DNA of 64,000 bases. Origin: Chlorops oryzae. Its lineage: Eukaryota; Arthropoda; Insecta; Diptera; Chloropidae. The position numbers were made by a program, and so were the translations under genes. The stretch is from positions 24,262,796-24,326,795 of the forward strand of contig CM035808.1 of assembly GCA_020466095.1 (NCBI GenBank), in the 5' to 3' direction. The notes beneath the pieces are model-generated. The model searched no databases. It was not told the DNA's origin and worked only from the letters and a program-made list of their open reading frames with translations. Of the stretch, positions 35,829 to 47,129 are shown piece by piece; the first letter of the stretch is position 1; each line of letters opens with the position of its first letter.

Positions 35829-37390
35829 TATACCCGACACACTCTGTGTCGAGGGTATATTGCGTTTGTGTGGTTGTGTGTAACACCCAAAACCAGTCGA
35901 GATAGACCTTACAAAATATATATAGAAATGATCAGCGTCACCAGGAGATTCGATTTAGACATGTCCGTCCGTCCGTCCGTCTGTCTATCTGTATGCAGTT
36001 ATCTTATCGAAGGAGCTGAGCTATCTTGACAAAATTTGGTATATGTGCTCACGGGGACATGAGTAAGAACAAGTTCGAGAATGGACCCAATCGGACCATT
36101 TTTAGGGGTACCTCCAGTACTAGGGTCTGTTATGAAAATCACAAAAACTGCTCTTAAACCGACACAGAGAAAAAAATAACTGTAAATTATACCAATTTCG
36201 CTCTTAACCCAACAATTTTCGCTCTTAAAATGATCTCAAGAGTTTTTAGCTTTTAAACCAACAATGTTATCACTGTTATTTTTTTTAAGAGCGAAATTGT
36301 TCCGTTAAGAAAGGTGGCTTTTAAAATTTCCGAGTGCGAAAACGGTGGATTTGAAATGCACAGCTTTTAAAATCTCCAAAAGCGAAAATTTTATTTTAAA
36401 ATTGAAAACTTTTAATAATTTCCAAAAGTAACACTGTTGATTAAAAATGCACAGCTGTAGATAATTTTATTATCTATTCGCAAAAATAATTTCAGAAAAA
36501 TGTGTTTCCTCCTCTTAACATAACACCAAAAATAGCCTTCGGATGGACTTCATCCGATTTTGTCACTCCGTTGTCGTGACTGCTTTCGCAATGCTTAAAA
36601 AGTTCTAAGAAGAATAAATGTCTTATATGGCCTATTTTATAAAACAAATGAGAATTATACCGAACGAAAAGAAATGTCTTTAAGTGCTCAGTGCTCTTAA
36701 CTTAAATAGTTTCGCTCTTAACAAATTCAATAAAATGTAGTTGGAATAACAGTTTAGCTGTAAAAATCCGAACTTTAAATGCGAAAGTATTTAAATCTAC
36801 GGATTCACTATTAATGTTACTACTTTCACTCTTAAATGATAGCCAAGAGCGTTTTCATTGTTGGGTTAAAAGCTAAATCCTTTAGATTCAAGAGCGTTTT
36901 CTCTAAGAGCGTCGCACTCTTGAATTTACTACGTGTTTTTTTCTCTGTGGATGTTTTTCAAGATATTTTGATGAAATTTGATATTTGAACGTGTTTCAAG
37001 ACAAGTAATACGATTTCCAAAAATTTTAAAAGTGGGCGTGGCAGAAGGAAGTTTTTCGAAAATTGTCTCCTACTCCCGAAACGCCTATGGTACTTGTACG
37101 AAAATTGGCACTTATACTTCCTTTGTAGCCATAAACATCCTGCCAAAAAATTTTCTTGGTCGGTCCATTATTAAGGGTACCTCCAGTACTACGGTTTGTT
37201 ACAAAAATCCCAAAACTGCCCCAAAATCTGACTTTTTCCAAATATTTCAGTTAAACTTCGAATTTTCGCGTATATTTAAGCCTCCGATTAGAATTCCCAA
37301 AAATTTGAAAAGTGGGCGTGGCAAAGGGGCGGTTTTAATAAAGAAATTAAACAAAAGTCGGTATATGGGGCCCCTTATGGCCTTAAACGT
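35829..37390 (+). mobile_element. Dispersed repeat copy interrupted by a second element
   Basis: 35829-36162 and 36950-37390 together match the 60.4 kb copy (TATACCCGACACACTCTGTGTCG start; GACATGTCCGTCCGTC; GGGGTACCTCCAGTACTAGGGTCTGTTA; AAGTGGGCGTGGCA twice). The match is split exactly where the element 36163-36949 is inserted. The 3' end after the GGGGCCC.TTATGGCCTTAAAC block is missing. Non-coding. Confidence 0.85.
36163..36949. mobile_element. 787 bp CACAGAG-ended element nested in the repeat
   Basis: Ends CACAGAGAAAAAAA and TTTTTTTCTCTGTG are inverted repeats; the flanking GA looks duplicated. The inside holds many CGCTCTTAA / CTCTTAAG motifs in both orientations and a 130 bp core (36538-36670) shared with the element at 19.3-21.5 kb. 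No transposase. Confidence 0.85.
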
Positions 37391-37673
37391 AGTAATAGAC
37401 AACAATGGCTTTGTAGGCAGTGGACATAAAAGGAAATTAATTTCTGAAACAGGGAATGACTTGTCTGGATAATCAACTGCTTATGAAACTTCTTCGAGTT
37501 GTAGTTCTAAAATATTGAAAGTATTTTTCACTTCTTTTGGCCATTTATTATTTTAAAATATCCTTCGATCGACCAAAGATGTATTAACAGAATTTCGTCC
37601 CTATTGTCGTTTCGAAAAAACTTTATATGAATAATAAGAATTGTATTTTTTTAAAACGTTAAAAATCGCTTCC

Positions 37674-38004
37674 TTAACCCTGCTGACCACCAGGTTGATC
37701 CCCTGTGTTTAAGACAGCTACAGCTGGAGCAAGTCCTTCGGCAACATTTGCTAACCCAAGTGCGACCTGAATGGCCTCTACGTTCGCCAGGGTATTTGCA
37801 CTATTCCCCTTGCCATGTACCAAAACTTCATCTTGCACTGAAAGAAAATGAATTCTTAAAATTATAATTCAAAAGGATAAATTTTAAATTGAATTTACCA
37901 GATTGTACGATTTTAGCATTCGATGTTTTTGAAATGTCAGCAGGATTCCCAAATACGAATCCAAGAACAGCGAGAAGGAGCGCTGCGAAAAGTGTGAAGC
38001 GCAT
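37674..38004 (-). CDS. Small secreted protein, single GDxN-type module, 2 exons (paralog A)
   Basis: Exon 1 37899-38004, intron 37838-37898 (donor GTAAAT, acceptor TTTCAG, phase 1), exon 2 37674-37837; 89 residues. The signal peptide MRFTLFAALLLAVLGFVFG is followed by NPADISKTSNAKIVQS. Exon 2 encodes one module in which G-D-x-N has become G-K-G-N, then a hydrophobic NVEAIQVALGLANV stretch and the tail NTGDQPGGQQG. It is the paralog of the gene at 40.3 kb: both second exons are 164 nt, and the intron lies at the same codon phase after the same KIVQ motif. There are no Cys residues. Secreted small peptide of unknown role. Confidence 0.85.
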
Positions 38005-38053
38005 TTTGTTTTTTTTTTGCTCGTTTTGCTTCCACTTGGATGAAAATTTCAGC

Positions 38054-38067
38054 TCGATTTGATGAAA
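38054..38067 (-). promoter_or_regulatory. Conserved initiator-like motif, paralog A
   Basis: TTTCATCAAATCGA on the minus strand, 17 bases after the TATA box. The same motif with one change lies 18 bases after the TATA box of paralog B (40695-40708), so it probably marks the transcription start region. Confidence 0.5.
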
Positions 38068-38084
38068 ATTTCCTTGTGGCAGTA

Positions 38085-38092
38085 AATTTATA
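38085..38092 (-). promoter_or_regulatory. TATA box, paralog A
   Basis: GTATAAATT on the minus strand, about 81 bases before the ATG. Confidence 0.65.
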
Positions 38093-38099
38093 CGAAAAT

Positions 38100-40232
38100 T
38101 CTATATCTCTTCCCTCGTGTTCGTGTCGCTTTTAAGCGCCGCATTCGATCGTGATCGTGACCTTAGAAATTTGAATTGCGTGACGTCATTTTTTGTGAAA
38201 TTATTTTTGAAATTGCATTCCTCGGGAAAACAAAAAAATTCTCACGTTTGAAATCGCATTAGACGTCGGGTGTTAGAAAAATACGTGATAGCTTTCTGGA
38301 CAAGCCAGCCAACCAGCCAGCCAGCCAGACATCCCGACCCCTCGTTAAAGCACGACGCACAGCTTAGCGTCTCCATACATCTTGTGGCCAAAAATAGAAG
38401 GAGTTGCGCTAGAGCAATGAAATTCGGCAGAGATACATATTTATTTGTATGAAAATTAAGAAATTTTGAAAAATTTTGAAAATCGGAAAGTTAAATATGA
38501 AGTTAAAACGTGTGCGAGTTCTAAAGGAAAAAGGAAATTGGGAAATTTCCTCTGCTTGAGAGAGAAAAAAGAAACAAGTTAAGGCGTTAAAGTTTGGAAA
38601 AACTGATAATAAAATACCCAGCTCAGATAAACAGCTCGCAATATATGTGAGTTTGAATATTTTTTGTTCAGCAGGCTCGAAGACCACGCCCACTAACACA
38701 AAGTATTCTGGGGACTTTCAAGGTCATAAACGAGCCTCATATGCCGAGTCAATTTATGAATTTTTTATCGTAGTCTTAAATATAAGCTCAATTCTATGAT
38801 TTCACTGAAATATTTCGAAAAATTCTGATAATAGAGCAAGTTTTCCGATTTTTGTAACTAGGTAATTCCAGAAGAAATGGTCCCTCCCGTGACATCCATT
38901 CTGAGCAAAAATTGCGTAATTTCATTGCTTATCTACTGTTACACGTTTTCAATATATAAAATTTTTAAGAATCACGTAGTTTTTTTAAAATTATTATGAG
39001 TTGAAATCTAAAAAGCGATAGTCACGGGAGGGAACGTATTCTTGGAATTTCCCTACAGACTCCTCGAACTGGAGATACCCTTAAATAAAGTCAGATACCG
39101 TGTAGTTTTTATACAGAATATCTATGACTCTAAAAAGAGTGTGCATATATAAAAGGATTCCTTTAATTCAAGAAGGTACAATTTAAATATGAGGTGTGCG
39201 AGAAAATTTTCGAAAAAACCCCAATTTTTCCACGCTCTCTGTGGCGAGGGTATGTTGCGTTTGAGCGGGTGTTTGAAGCACCTGGAATCATTCGAGATAG
39301 TAGCCATCTTCGTCTGTCTGGCTGTCTGTCTGAACACAGTTTACCCATTAAATTATTTGATCTATCTTGATGAAATTTTGTAGGCGTTTTGCAGGAGACA
39401 TGAGTAAGGACAAGTCCAAAAATGTCTTTAATCGGACCATTTTTAGACTCCAAATATCGCCAGTTATTAAAACTGATATTATTTTCTTCTATGCTTTAAC
39501 TTTGTTATAGACAGAAAAATAAAATAAGAAAAGGTTTATGAGATAAAGCCATAAGTGAGCGCGCAACTTAATTCTCGGCCACAACTGACGACGTCGATTT
39601 CAAGTTGACTTTTAGCCGATCTGGCGAAACCAAATATAGGGATTTTGTGTACATTTTACGTGTTGCACCATGTAACCATTACAATTTATTTCTTGAATCC
39701 TGAACCATTTTTATTCGGCTGTATTGAAATAAAAGGATAACCAAATAATCATAAAATAATCGAAATTTATCAGATTGTTAATAAATCTAAATTGAACAAA
39801 AATAATCAAAAAATAATCCCGATTAAATCCAATTTGTCATGAATTTATTTTTATTAACTGTCCTCAATTATGATAAAAATCAAGTTTAAATCAAAAGTAA
39901 TCTTGAAAGAATCTTTATTAAATTGGAACAATTTATGACAATAATTTTAAATAATTTAATTTTTTTCAATAATCTAAACTCCTTCGATTATTTTATGTTT
40001 ATTTCGCAATCCCAATATATTATATAATTATGAGCCACATATGTATGTACATATAAAATAATATTTAAAAAAATTATCAAAAATCATTATTTGATTAAGT
40101 ACTTTTATCATTATCTAACAGAACAACACGGTTGTAGTAAGGCTACTCCTGATACTATTTGACATAGGAAAATTTTCCCCTTTAAATGAATTTTAAAAAG
40201 TCGGTTTTTGGTTCCTTTATATATAAAAAAAA
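38100..40232. other. Intergenic DNA between the paralogs
   Basis: Contains a CCAGCCAGCCAG run (38300-38330), a small inverted-ended element (38864-39049) and a diverged GTCTGTCTGTC repeat fragment (about 39225-39450). The stretch 39500-40230 is AT-rich and shows nothing recognisable. Confidence 0.55.
38864..39049. mobile_element. 186 bp MITE with CCCTCCCGTGAC inverted ends
   Basis: Left AATTCCAGAAGAAATGGTCCCTCCCGTGAC and right GTCACGGGAGGGAACGTATTCTTGGAATT are imperfect inverted repeats of about 29 bp. AT-rich interior, no coding. Confidence 0.7.
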
Positions 40233-40238
40233 TTTATT
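40233..40238 (-). terminator. Polyadenylation signal, paralog B
   Basis: CAATAAAT on the minus strand, 64 bases after the TAA stop of the 40.3 kb gene. Confidence 0.55.
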
Positions 40239-40301
40239 GAATTTTCTTAGAATTCTTAAAATTGCATAAAAATTGAGCTCCTCATTTAAGGCGTAATTTT
40301 C

Positions 40302-40632
40302 TTAGCCCAACTTAGCGCCTGGCTGATTTCCTGTGTTCGCAACACCGACGGGCAAGTCAAGTGCTGAAAGAATCTCGGATAAACCTACTGCGGCTTGAAC
40401 GGCTTGGACATTCAATAAGGTGTCTGCTTCATTGTTATCTCCAACCAAAGCTACTTTTCTTTGCACTGAAAGAAATTGAAATATTTTTTGCAATTATCCT
40501 TAAAAGGATCATTTTTGAAGTGTACTTACCGGTTTGTACGATTTTAGAATTCGATTCCTTGTTAATATTGTCATTACCGAGCACGAAACCAAGAATAGCA
40601 AGAAGGAACAATGCGAAAAGTGTGAAGCGCAT
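40302..40632 (-). CDS. Small secreted protein, single GDxN module, 2 exons (paralog B)
   Basis: Exon 1 40530-40632, intron 40466-40529 (GTAAGT...TTTCAG, phase 1), exon 2 40302-40465; 88 residues. The signal peptide MRFTLFALFLLAILGFVLG is followed by a short linker with SNSKIVQT. The module reads VGDNN then NVQAVQAAVGLSEIL and the tail NTGNQPGAKLG. It is the closest match among the small genes to exon 4 of the 760-residue gene (GDNN...[13 protein letters not shown]), which links the two gene types. TATA box at 40727, AATAAA at 40233. No Cys. Function unknown; a secreted peptide of a gland or immune-responsive tissue is possible but not shown. Confidence 0.87.
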
Positions 40633-40694
40633 TTTTTATTTATTTAATTCAATTAAAGTTTTGCTTTGCTTTGCACGTCGATTGAGGCTTCCGG

Positions 40695-40708
40695 TCGGTT
40701 TGATGAAA
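40695..40708 (-). promoter_or_regulatory. Conserved initiator-like motif, paralog B
   Basis: TTTCATCAAACCGA on the minus strand, 18 bases after the TATA box, matching paralog A. Confidence 0.5.
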
Positions 40709-40726
40709 CAACCTTTTCAAGCTTGA

Positions 40727-40734
40727 TATTTATA
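40727..40734 (-). promoter_or_regulatory. TATA box, paralog B
   Basis: GTATAAATATC on the minus strand, about 95 bases before the ATG. Confidence 0.65.
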
Positions 40735-41712
40735 CAAAGTTTTTCAATTCTAAATCATAGAGCTTTTAATTTTAAAGCGTTTGTTCGTGACCATTTCACA
40801 AATTCCATTTCGAAAATCATGGATAGTTTAAAGCTCTTCAAATACGTCATTTTCTTTGCAAAATTTCATTATTCATTGATTTTTTTTGTTTTTGTTTAAG
40901 TTATTAAAAAATTGTCACGAAGCGTCGTCTATGGTTTTGGAATTGAATAACTTTTCAAATAGACTTAAGAATGTAGAACAATTTCGCTTTTATTAAAAAG
41001 CATTAGAATTGAGCTGAGTTTGCAAGGGAACACATGCTAATCTGGTGATGTTGGCTGTTGTCTTTAAGAAATATATTGAAAAGAAAAGAATAATATAATA
41101 GAAAGGGTATAGCCAACTGCGACTCCCTGAAAGGGGTTTGAAAGTTTTGTTGATTTTTCACTACAGTGCACTATGGGCCAGAAAGTCATTTTTTTTTTGG
41201 CAAAAAGTCTAGAAAAGGAGATAGAGCATTGAACTTCTGCACAAAGGTGCAGAGAACAACTCTTAGATCGATGTTAAAATAAAATTTTTATTGGAACATT
41301 TTTAAGGGTACCTCCAGTACTAGGGTGTGTTCGGGACAATGAAAATCGGTGTGTCAGTTCGTTTTGTAGTTGTTAAGGGCGAGGTCATGTCCTTCTTTCC
41401 CCCTCCCCCCCTCCCTCTACCGAAAAACAATAGGTTGCAATGGAATTTCCTGTCCGAAAAATAAATTTGAATAAAAATCTTTTCAGATTGTAATTTCGAT
41501 CACAGATGGGTTTTAATATATTTATTATGTCTTGGCATTTACATATGTTGAAATTCAAAAATTTTCCATATTGTAGGCAGAACATTTTTTTTTTCAAGAT
41601 TTCCAACATTTTGTAACATGCTTTCAAATTGAATTTTATCAATTATATCTCCAAAAAATTTGGTTGTACTTAAGTTGTTTCAAGAATTTAAACTCTAGGC
41701 TTTCCAAAGGCC

Positions 41713-41742
41713 CTGATGAGTCAATGTCACGAAGTGACGAAA
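41713..41742 (+). ncRNA. Hammerhead-ribozyme-like core motif
   Basis: CTGATGA (41713-41719), then GTCA (41720-41723) able to pair with TGAC (41735-41738), then GAAA (41739-41742): both conserved boxes of the hammerhead core with a stem II between. A following ATAT-GGCC-ATATC could form a 4 bp stem III with an AUC cleavage triplet. I could not find a convincing stem I for that layout, so it may be a decayed copy or chance. An alternative local hairpin GTCAC-GAA-GTGAC competes with stem II. Confidence 0.3.
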
Positions 41743-42627
41743 TATGGCCATATCCACCAATTGTGGATGCCTCAAGCGGTTTAAGCTCAGATCTTTTTAA
41801 AAATATTCATTGAAAAAGTACATCTCGCTATCGATTTTTAATAAGTACATTTGGGAAAATTTTTTTTAAATTTAATTAAAATAGAAAGATGAAACCAAAG
41901 ACGACTGAAAATTAATAAAACGAGGAATAAAAAATTTTTTTTAATTTTAGTAAGAAAAATGTCTGCATAAATTAAACGATTTTTTCATTGTATTTCCGTT
42001 GTCGCGCCACTTTCTGGCTATTTAAAATAAAATACCTCTAAGCATTACCTTTTACAAAAATAAAAATTTCATCAGAAATACAACAAAAAGAACCAACTTT
42101 GCCCAAGCAAATACCTATGTCTTCATCTTTTCATGGTGCCTAAAAGTATGTGGCGAAATATTTTGTGTCAACGATCGATTCATATTCATTTTTAAGTCCA
42201 TTACCAGTGCTGTCCAAATGCTACGACATGTAGTCTCGTCACTATGATTTTTATCGCAATTTTGAATAATAGCTCATTTTTGAACGCAGTCCCACGAGCG
42301 GTTAGTCGCGTCGACCCGACTCTAATAACTATGAAATCGCGATTTCTTTAACTAAAAATAATATTCTTCAGATTAATCGGAAAGCCTTCCCAATAAACCA
42401 TTGCATAAGAGAAATACCTATAACTTAATTGGAGAATGAGCTTATGAAGAATAACAGTTTATAAGCTCGCTTACGTTAGGTTCATTTAAATGAAAAATAA
42501 ATACATACAGGTTTTCAATACTGCTTTAAAAATATATGCCATAGTAAGATTCTTTTATATAAAGCTTGCTTCACACTTCATAGTTCGATTTTTTTGAACG
42601 TTAATTTAATAAAACTAGTCTTCACGG

Positions 42628-42705
42628 GTTAGATCGGTCCGTGGAGCAGCGGAAAGCCTATGCGTTTAGCAATCCGATATCGACGGGTTCGAATCTGTGA
42701 GGCCT
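42628..42705 (+). ncRNA. tRNA-like / tRNA-derived SINE head
   Basis: An A-box-like TGGAGCAGCGG and a perfect B-box GGTTCGAATC are spaced about 45 bases apart, as in a tRNA promoter. The acceptor arms do not pair well and no CCA or clean cloverleaf is visible, so a SINE head or tRNA pseudogene is more likely than a working tRNA. Confidence 0.4.
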
Positions 42706-44677
42706 TTGTATGTCACCCTAATTTGTTGCAGCCACACTAACCTTTCTTAACTTAACCAAACGATGAGAAAAAGTCCTTCATGAATTATTCACACAAAATA
42801 TTATTTCAAGAATACTTCTTTTTTAATGAAAATGATGCCTTGAAAGTCCGTCAGCACTGGCTATTTTTCGCATTCTTGATGATTTCTTTTGATTACTAAT
42901 TAAAAATTAATTCAATTCGAAATTAATAGAATCCCAAACAAGATGGTTCGCTCCTCATCTTAAATAATTCCAATCGCTCCCTCATCTGCTAAGTAATCCG
43001 CTAAAACGATGATACGCTGTTAAATTTAATTAAATTATTATGTCAGAAATGGGTATTTCAAACACTTAGATTTCTTATAAATTATTTAAATGAAACCAGA
43101 TCTCATCCAAATAACAAAGACAATAAAATCTAAATAAAAGCGCAACGTGCCTTAAGTAAAAATAAGGTATATAAGCCTGCAAATACGCATTCAAATAATT
43201 TAATCAAGAGTTAAGCTGGGCAAAACCGTTTGTATTCTTAGAACTGTCTGCAGCCTTTCATTATTATTCATCGGCTTAATATTCGCAAATCTAATTTGAA
43301 TTGAAAGTCGATTAATTGGATGTAAACCTATTCAATCCCTAAAACCATCGCCATTCGAATTTCGTTAATAAATTCCGTATGTACCAAAGATTGCAACTCG
43401 ATAAATAACTGTAACACGAGGAAGAGACAGACTGGAATTCTAAAGATGGGAACGATCATTAATGAAAAGATGCTATCGAGATCTGGAAAACAACCAACTC
43501 CATTAAGAACAAGTCAAAAACAATCGCCACGTGACCAGTGAGGGCCCATAACAAGGATGGTTTGTTGAACCTTCGGCGCTGAAATATAATCCGTCGAAGG
43601 CGGTTAGCCAAAACAACCGGATTAATGGAAAATTTTTCCCCGTAAGCCGTCGTCCCGTATGAATGCGGGTGGTTGAAGGAGAAAGACGGTTCGCACAGTT
43701 GTCAATGACTTTACTTAATTTTTTTTTCCATGTGCCTTTTCCTTTCTATTCTTGTTTATCATTCCTGCTGTGAAAATGATTTCGTCAAGCCTCTGCTGTT
43801 TGTTTGTTGTGTCGTCTTGTGCTGTGTGATCCACAGTCCTACCGTGATGAGTGTGCGCCATCAACGAGACTGAAAATGCCTTTCATGTTGACAAAATAAT
43901 AATAACATAATTAACTAATTCACGAAAATTCCACTCACCCAAAATGGGCAATGCCTCGACGCGTAGCTTCTGTTGTGCCTGCCAAGTTGAGCCGACCCGG
44001 CCCGACCCGAACAGAGCCAAGCTGAGCTGGGAGGACTGTGTAGATAGGCTTATCATTAGGAAATTAGAGCGCATTATTCATGTATGAGATCGTGTCTTCC
44101 AACGGAAAAGGACAATGTAAATGCATGATGAGCAAGAGATGAGCTCGAACACACATACGCACGCACACGCATGCACAAACAGCGACAAAACGTTGAAAGG
44201 CACTGTGTTTGCCTTTCTCATGTGAAATATCAACATTCTCAGCGTTGAAAATCCCCCAAAGCAATTGTGCTAATTAAATATTTTCTCTAATGATGCCCTC
44301 AGGCTTGGGGACTGCTTGTGCAAGAGATGAAAGGATCAAGAGCGATTTAGACACAAAGTATTTAACCTGTTGAGTATTCGTGTTTTAGCTCATTTTACAA
44401 ATCGTTCAAAATATTTTTCATTAAAAAAAAAAAATAAAAAAAAAAAAAATACAACCTCATTTAAATCCTTTCATTTCTGAATTTAAATTGTGTTATCCCA
44501 ATTTTATCGTATATTTATCTATTGAAAGGTACTGATTTCTTCGAATATTAATCGAAATTTTAACTGATTTTGTTAATAACTTGTTGATGTGAGCGTGAAA
44601 AAGACATTTTCAGACAGAAAAATTCCTGAAAGTTTTTGATAAAGCAAAAACGAAAAATATATAAAAATCCTTTTTTA

Positions 44678-44942
44678 CAGTCCCTTGCCATATAATTAGA
44701 TCCATGCTCAAAATATGTTTTCGTGAGTTAAAACATGTCAGTAAAGATTCGATCGATGAGCAATCGAAAGTAACAATCGATTACCAACCTTATTCGAGTT
44801 GGAAAAACTATAAAAATTGCCTGCGATATTTAAGGACGCCAAGTTCTACCAATACATATACATAAAAAGTTCATATAAAAAAAAAAAGAAACATGAAAAA
44901 AGTATATTTGCAGTATGGTTCTAATAATATGGCAAGGGACTG
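44678..44942. mobile_element. 265 bp Tc1-like MITE (CAGTCCCTTGCCATAT ends, TA target site)
   Basis: Starts CAGTCCCTTGCCATATAATTAGA and ends TCTAATAATATGGCAAGGGACTG as a mirror image, with two mismatches or so; TA flanks both sides. CAGT ends and TA duplication fit the Tc1 group. No transposase. Confidence 0.85.
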
Positions 44943-47129
44943 TAATCGCACTCCGACGCTTTTCTGCTCCAAATCGAGGAGCAAAACTAAGCCAAATCTA
45001 AAGATCCTTAATAAAAACTACCCACGTTCATAAAAACTCTGTCGGTATCTCTTATCGAACCATGGCTCCTGTGCTTTTGAGTCAGTATCTTAAGTCTTTA
45101 AAATGCTTTTAAACTCACAATTGCAAAAGTATTGTAGAAAAAATAGGTACTCAAATGTAGTGTCCTTATAATATTTTCGCTTTCTTTGGGAGAGCTCGAA
45201 ATCCGAAATCCTGATCCAAAATGGATTAAACAAAAGATTATTATGAAGTGAAAATCATCCGAATACAGAAAAATCTGTGAAGATTAGAAAAACTGAATTT
45301 AATTAACTTCCCTAAAGTCATGGCTTCAAATAACTGTCGAACGAAAATACAGTGCAATATCCTTTTAAAAAATATCGATATTAAAAAGGATACCTTATTA
45401 AAAAGCAAGCTTTTCTTATTTATAAATTCAAATTTTAGAAAGGAATCGAGCTCCTAAAACTTGATTTGGCTCATTAACGAATCGATTCTTAGAAATCATT
45501 ATCAGAAAAGGTTTCCGTTCTCACATTTAAGACGATTTTCGAGTCATTCCGAAGCTACTACATAGTATGAGAAGCCCGGGAAAAAGTAGGATATGCAACC
45601 TGTTATTTTTATTGTTGCCCTGAATTATCTACTTCTTACCCTTATTCAATTTCGTTCTTTTTAAAAAACTCAAATCAATTTCTTTCAGTTAGAAACACAC
45701 ATCCTTAAAATAAGTACTCTACTTGTCCCACCTGTCAATCACCCCAAATAGTTCCTTGTTAGTCCAAAAATAGTAAATAAAACCGCGTGCGAGGCTCGAA
45801 ATTAAATATTTAAACAGAAAAGAATGGAAAAAAAATGTAGAAAAAAAAAACTCTAGCATAAGTTTGACGTGATAATTGTTGACATTTCTCTATTGTCTTC
45901 TATGAAAATGAATACGTTTGCTTTGTCTCTAACAGGATATTCCACCGACGCTTTGCGACTATTTAAAGGATATCTAATTCCATCGAATGACTATTCACTC
46001 GCACTACCAAAATGAAGCGATATTCCCAGAATTCTCTGCCAGGGAAGCCGTTTTATATTTGATATTTTAATACCAGAACAAAAAAAAAAAAAAAAACGAT
46101 AGCATTACACGCTTGTCATTTCTATTGAGCTGTTCGATTTTTAAAGCCGACCCGATCAATCATTAACGCACGTTCCTGACTGACGCATTTCTCCAAGCTG
46201 TTATAATGGATTTTCAACTGCCGAAATCAAGAATAATCATTTGGGCACTACTCTACCTCATCGTTTTTTTTTTCTATTCTTTTTTTTTTCTTGTTCTTTT
46301 CTTCTCATCATTTCGATTATTTTCCTCTTGACATGGTCTCAGGTACATCATGAGTGCCTGATGAGCATTAGTTTTTCATAAGCGATTTGCTTTTCTTTCT
46401 TTTTTCGTCTTTCATCCGTTTATCCTTTGCAGCCTCTCTTCGTTCGTCCTTATTGATAGACATTTCGGAGGCATTTTACGCAATTTCCAGCTTAAGCACT
46501 TGGTCTTTACTCTTTGTGTTTGTTTTTTTTAGAACCCCTCTTATCGTTTTATACCGAATTTACTAAGCGGATTAGGTTACCACAATATCCTTTCGGGTGA
46601 GAGGCTAATGGCTTTGTTGTTTTCCTCCCGATAATCGGTTTTCGTGTTATTTTTACTCGTGTTGCTCGGGCTTTGTAAATAAATGAGTTTTTAAATATTT
46701 TATTTTATTTCGATTTAAAAGCACACGCAACGGGGAAATTTTGCTGAATAGCATGTTTCCACATTGAATTAACATAGTGAAATAACCATATGGATTAGAG
46801 TCTGTAAAGCATCTGCATCAAATCTTATCAACATTATTATTTGTTTTTAGTCTCCTGAACCAATATTTTCAATAATAATCGTAATTATACGCTTCTAAAT
46901 GTCCGAAATGTGGAAACATGCTATAAGAACTTTTTCATGTATTTTTTCAGTCAAACTACGTCTTTATTAACTATTTCCATACAGAATGTAAGATCGCATC
47001 TTTGGATTCATTAATTCAAGTCGATTCCAACGAAGACTTAAGGACTTCAACATGCACTGAGTCTGGGTTGGGTAAACTATTTTTTTAAAGCCTTTTAATA
47101 TTAATTAAGTTGTTCAAACTATCGAGCCT

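Larger units (their letters stand above)
41000..47129. other. Gene-free block with repeat fragments
   Basis: A short fragment of the dispersed repeat (GGGTACCTCCAGTACTAGGGTGTGTT) lies at about 41307-41332. Other items are listed separately: a hammerhead-like motif (41.7 kb), a tRNA-like sequence (42.6 kb) and a Tc1-like MITE (44.7 kb). The remaining DNA has no frame with a recognisable domain. Confidence 0.5.
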
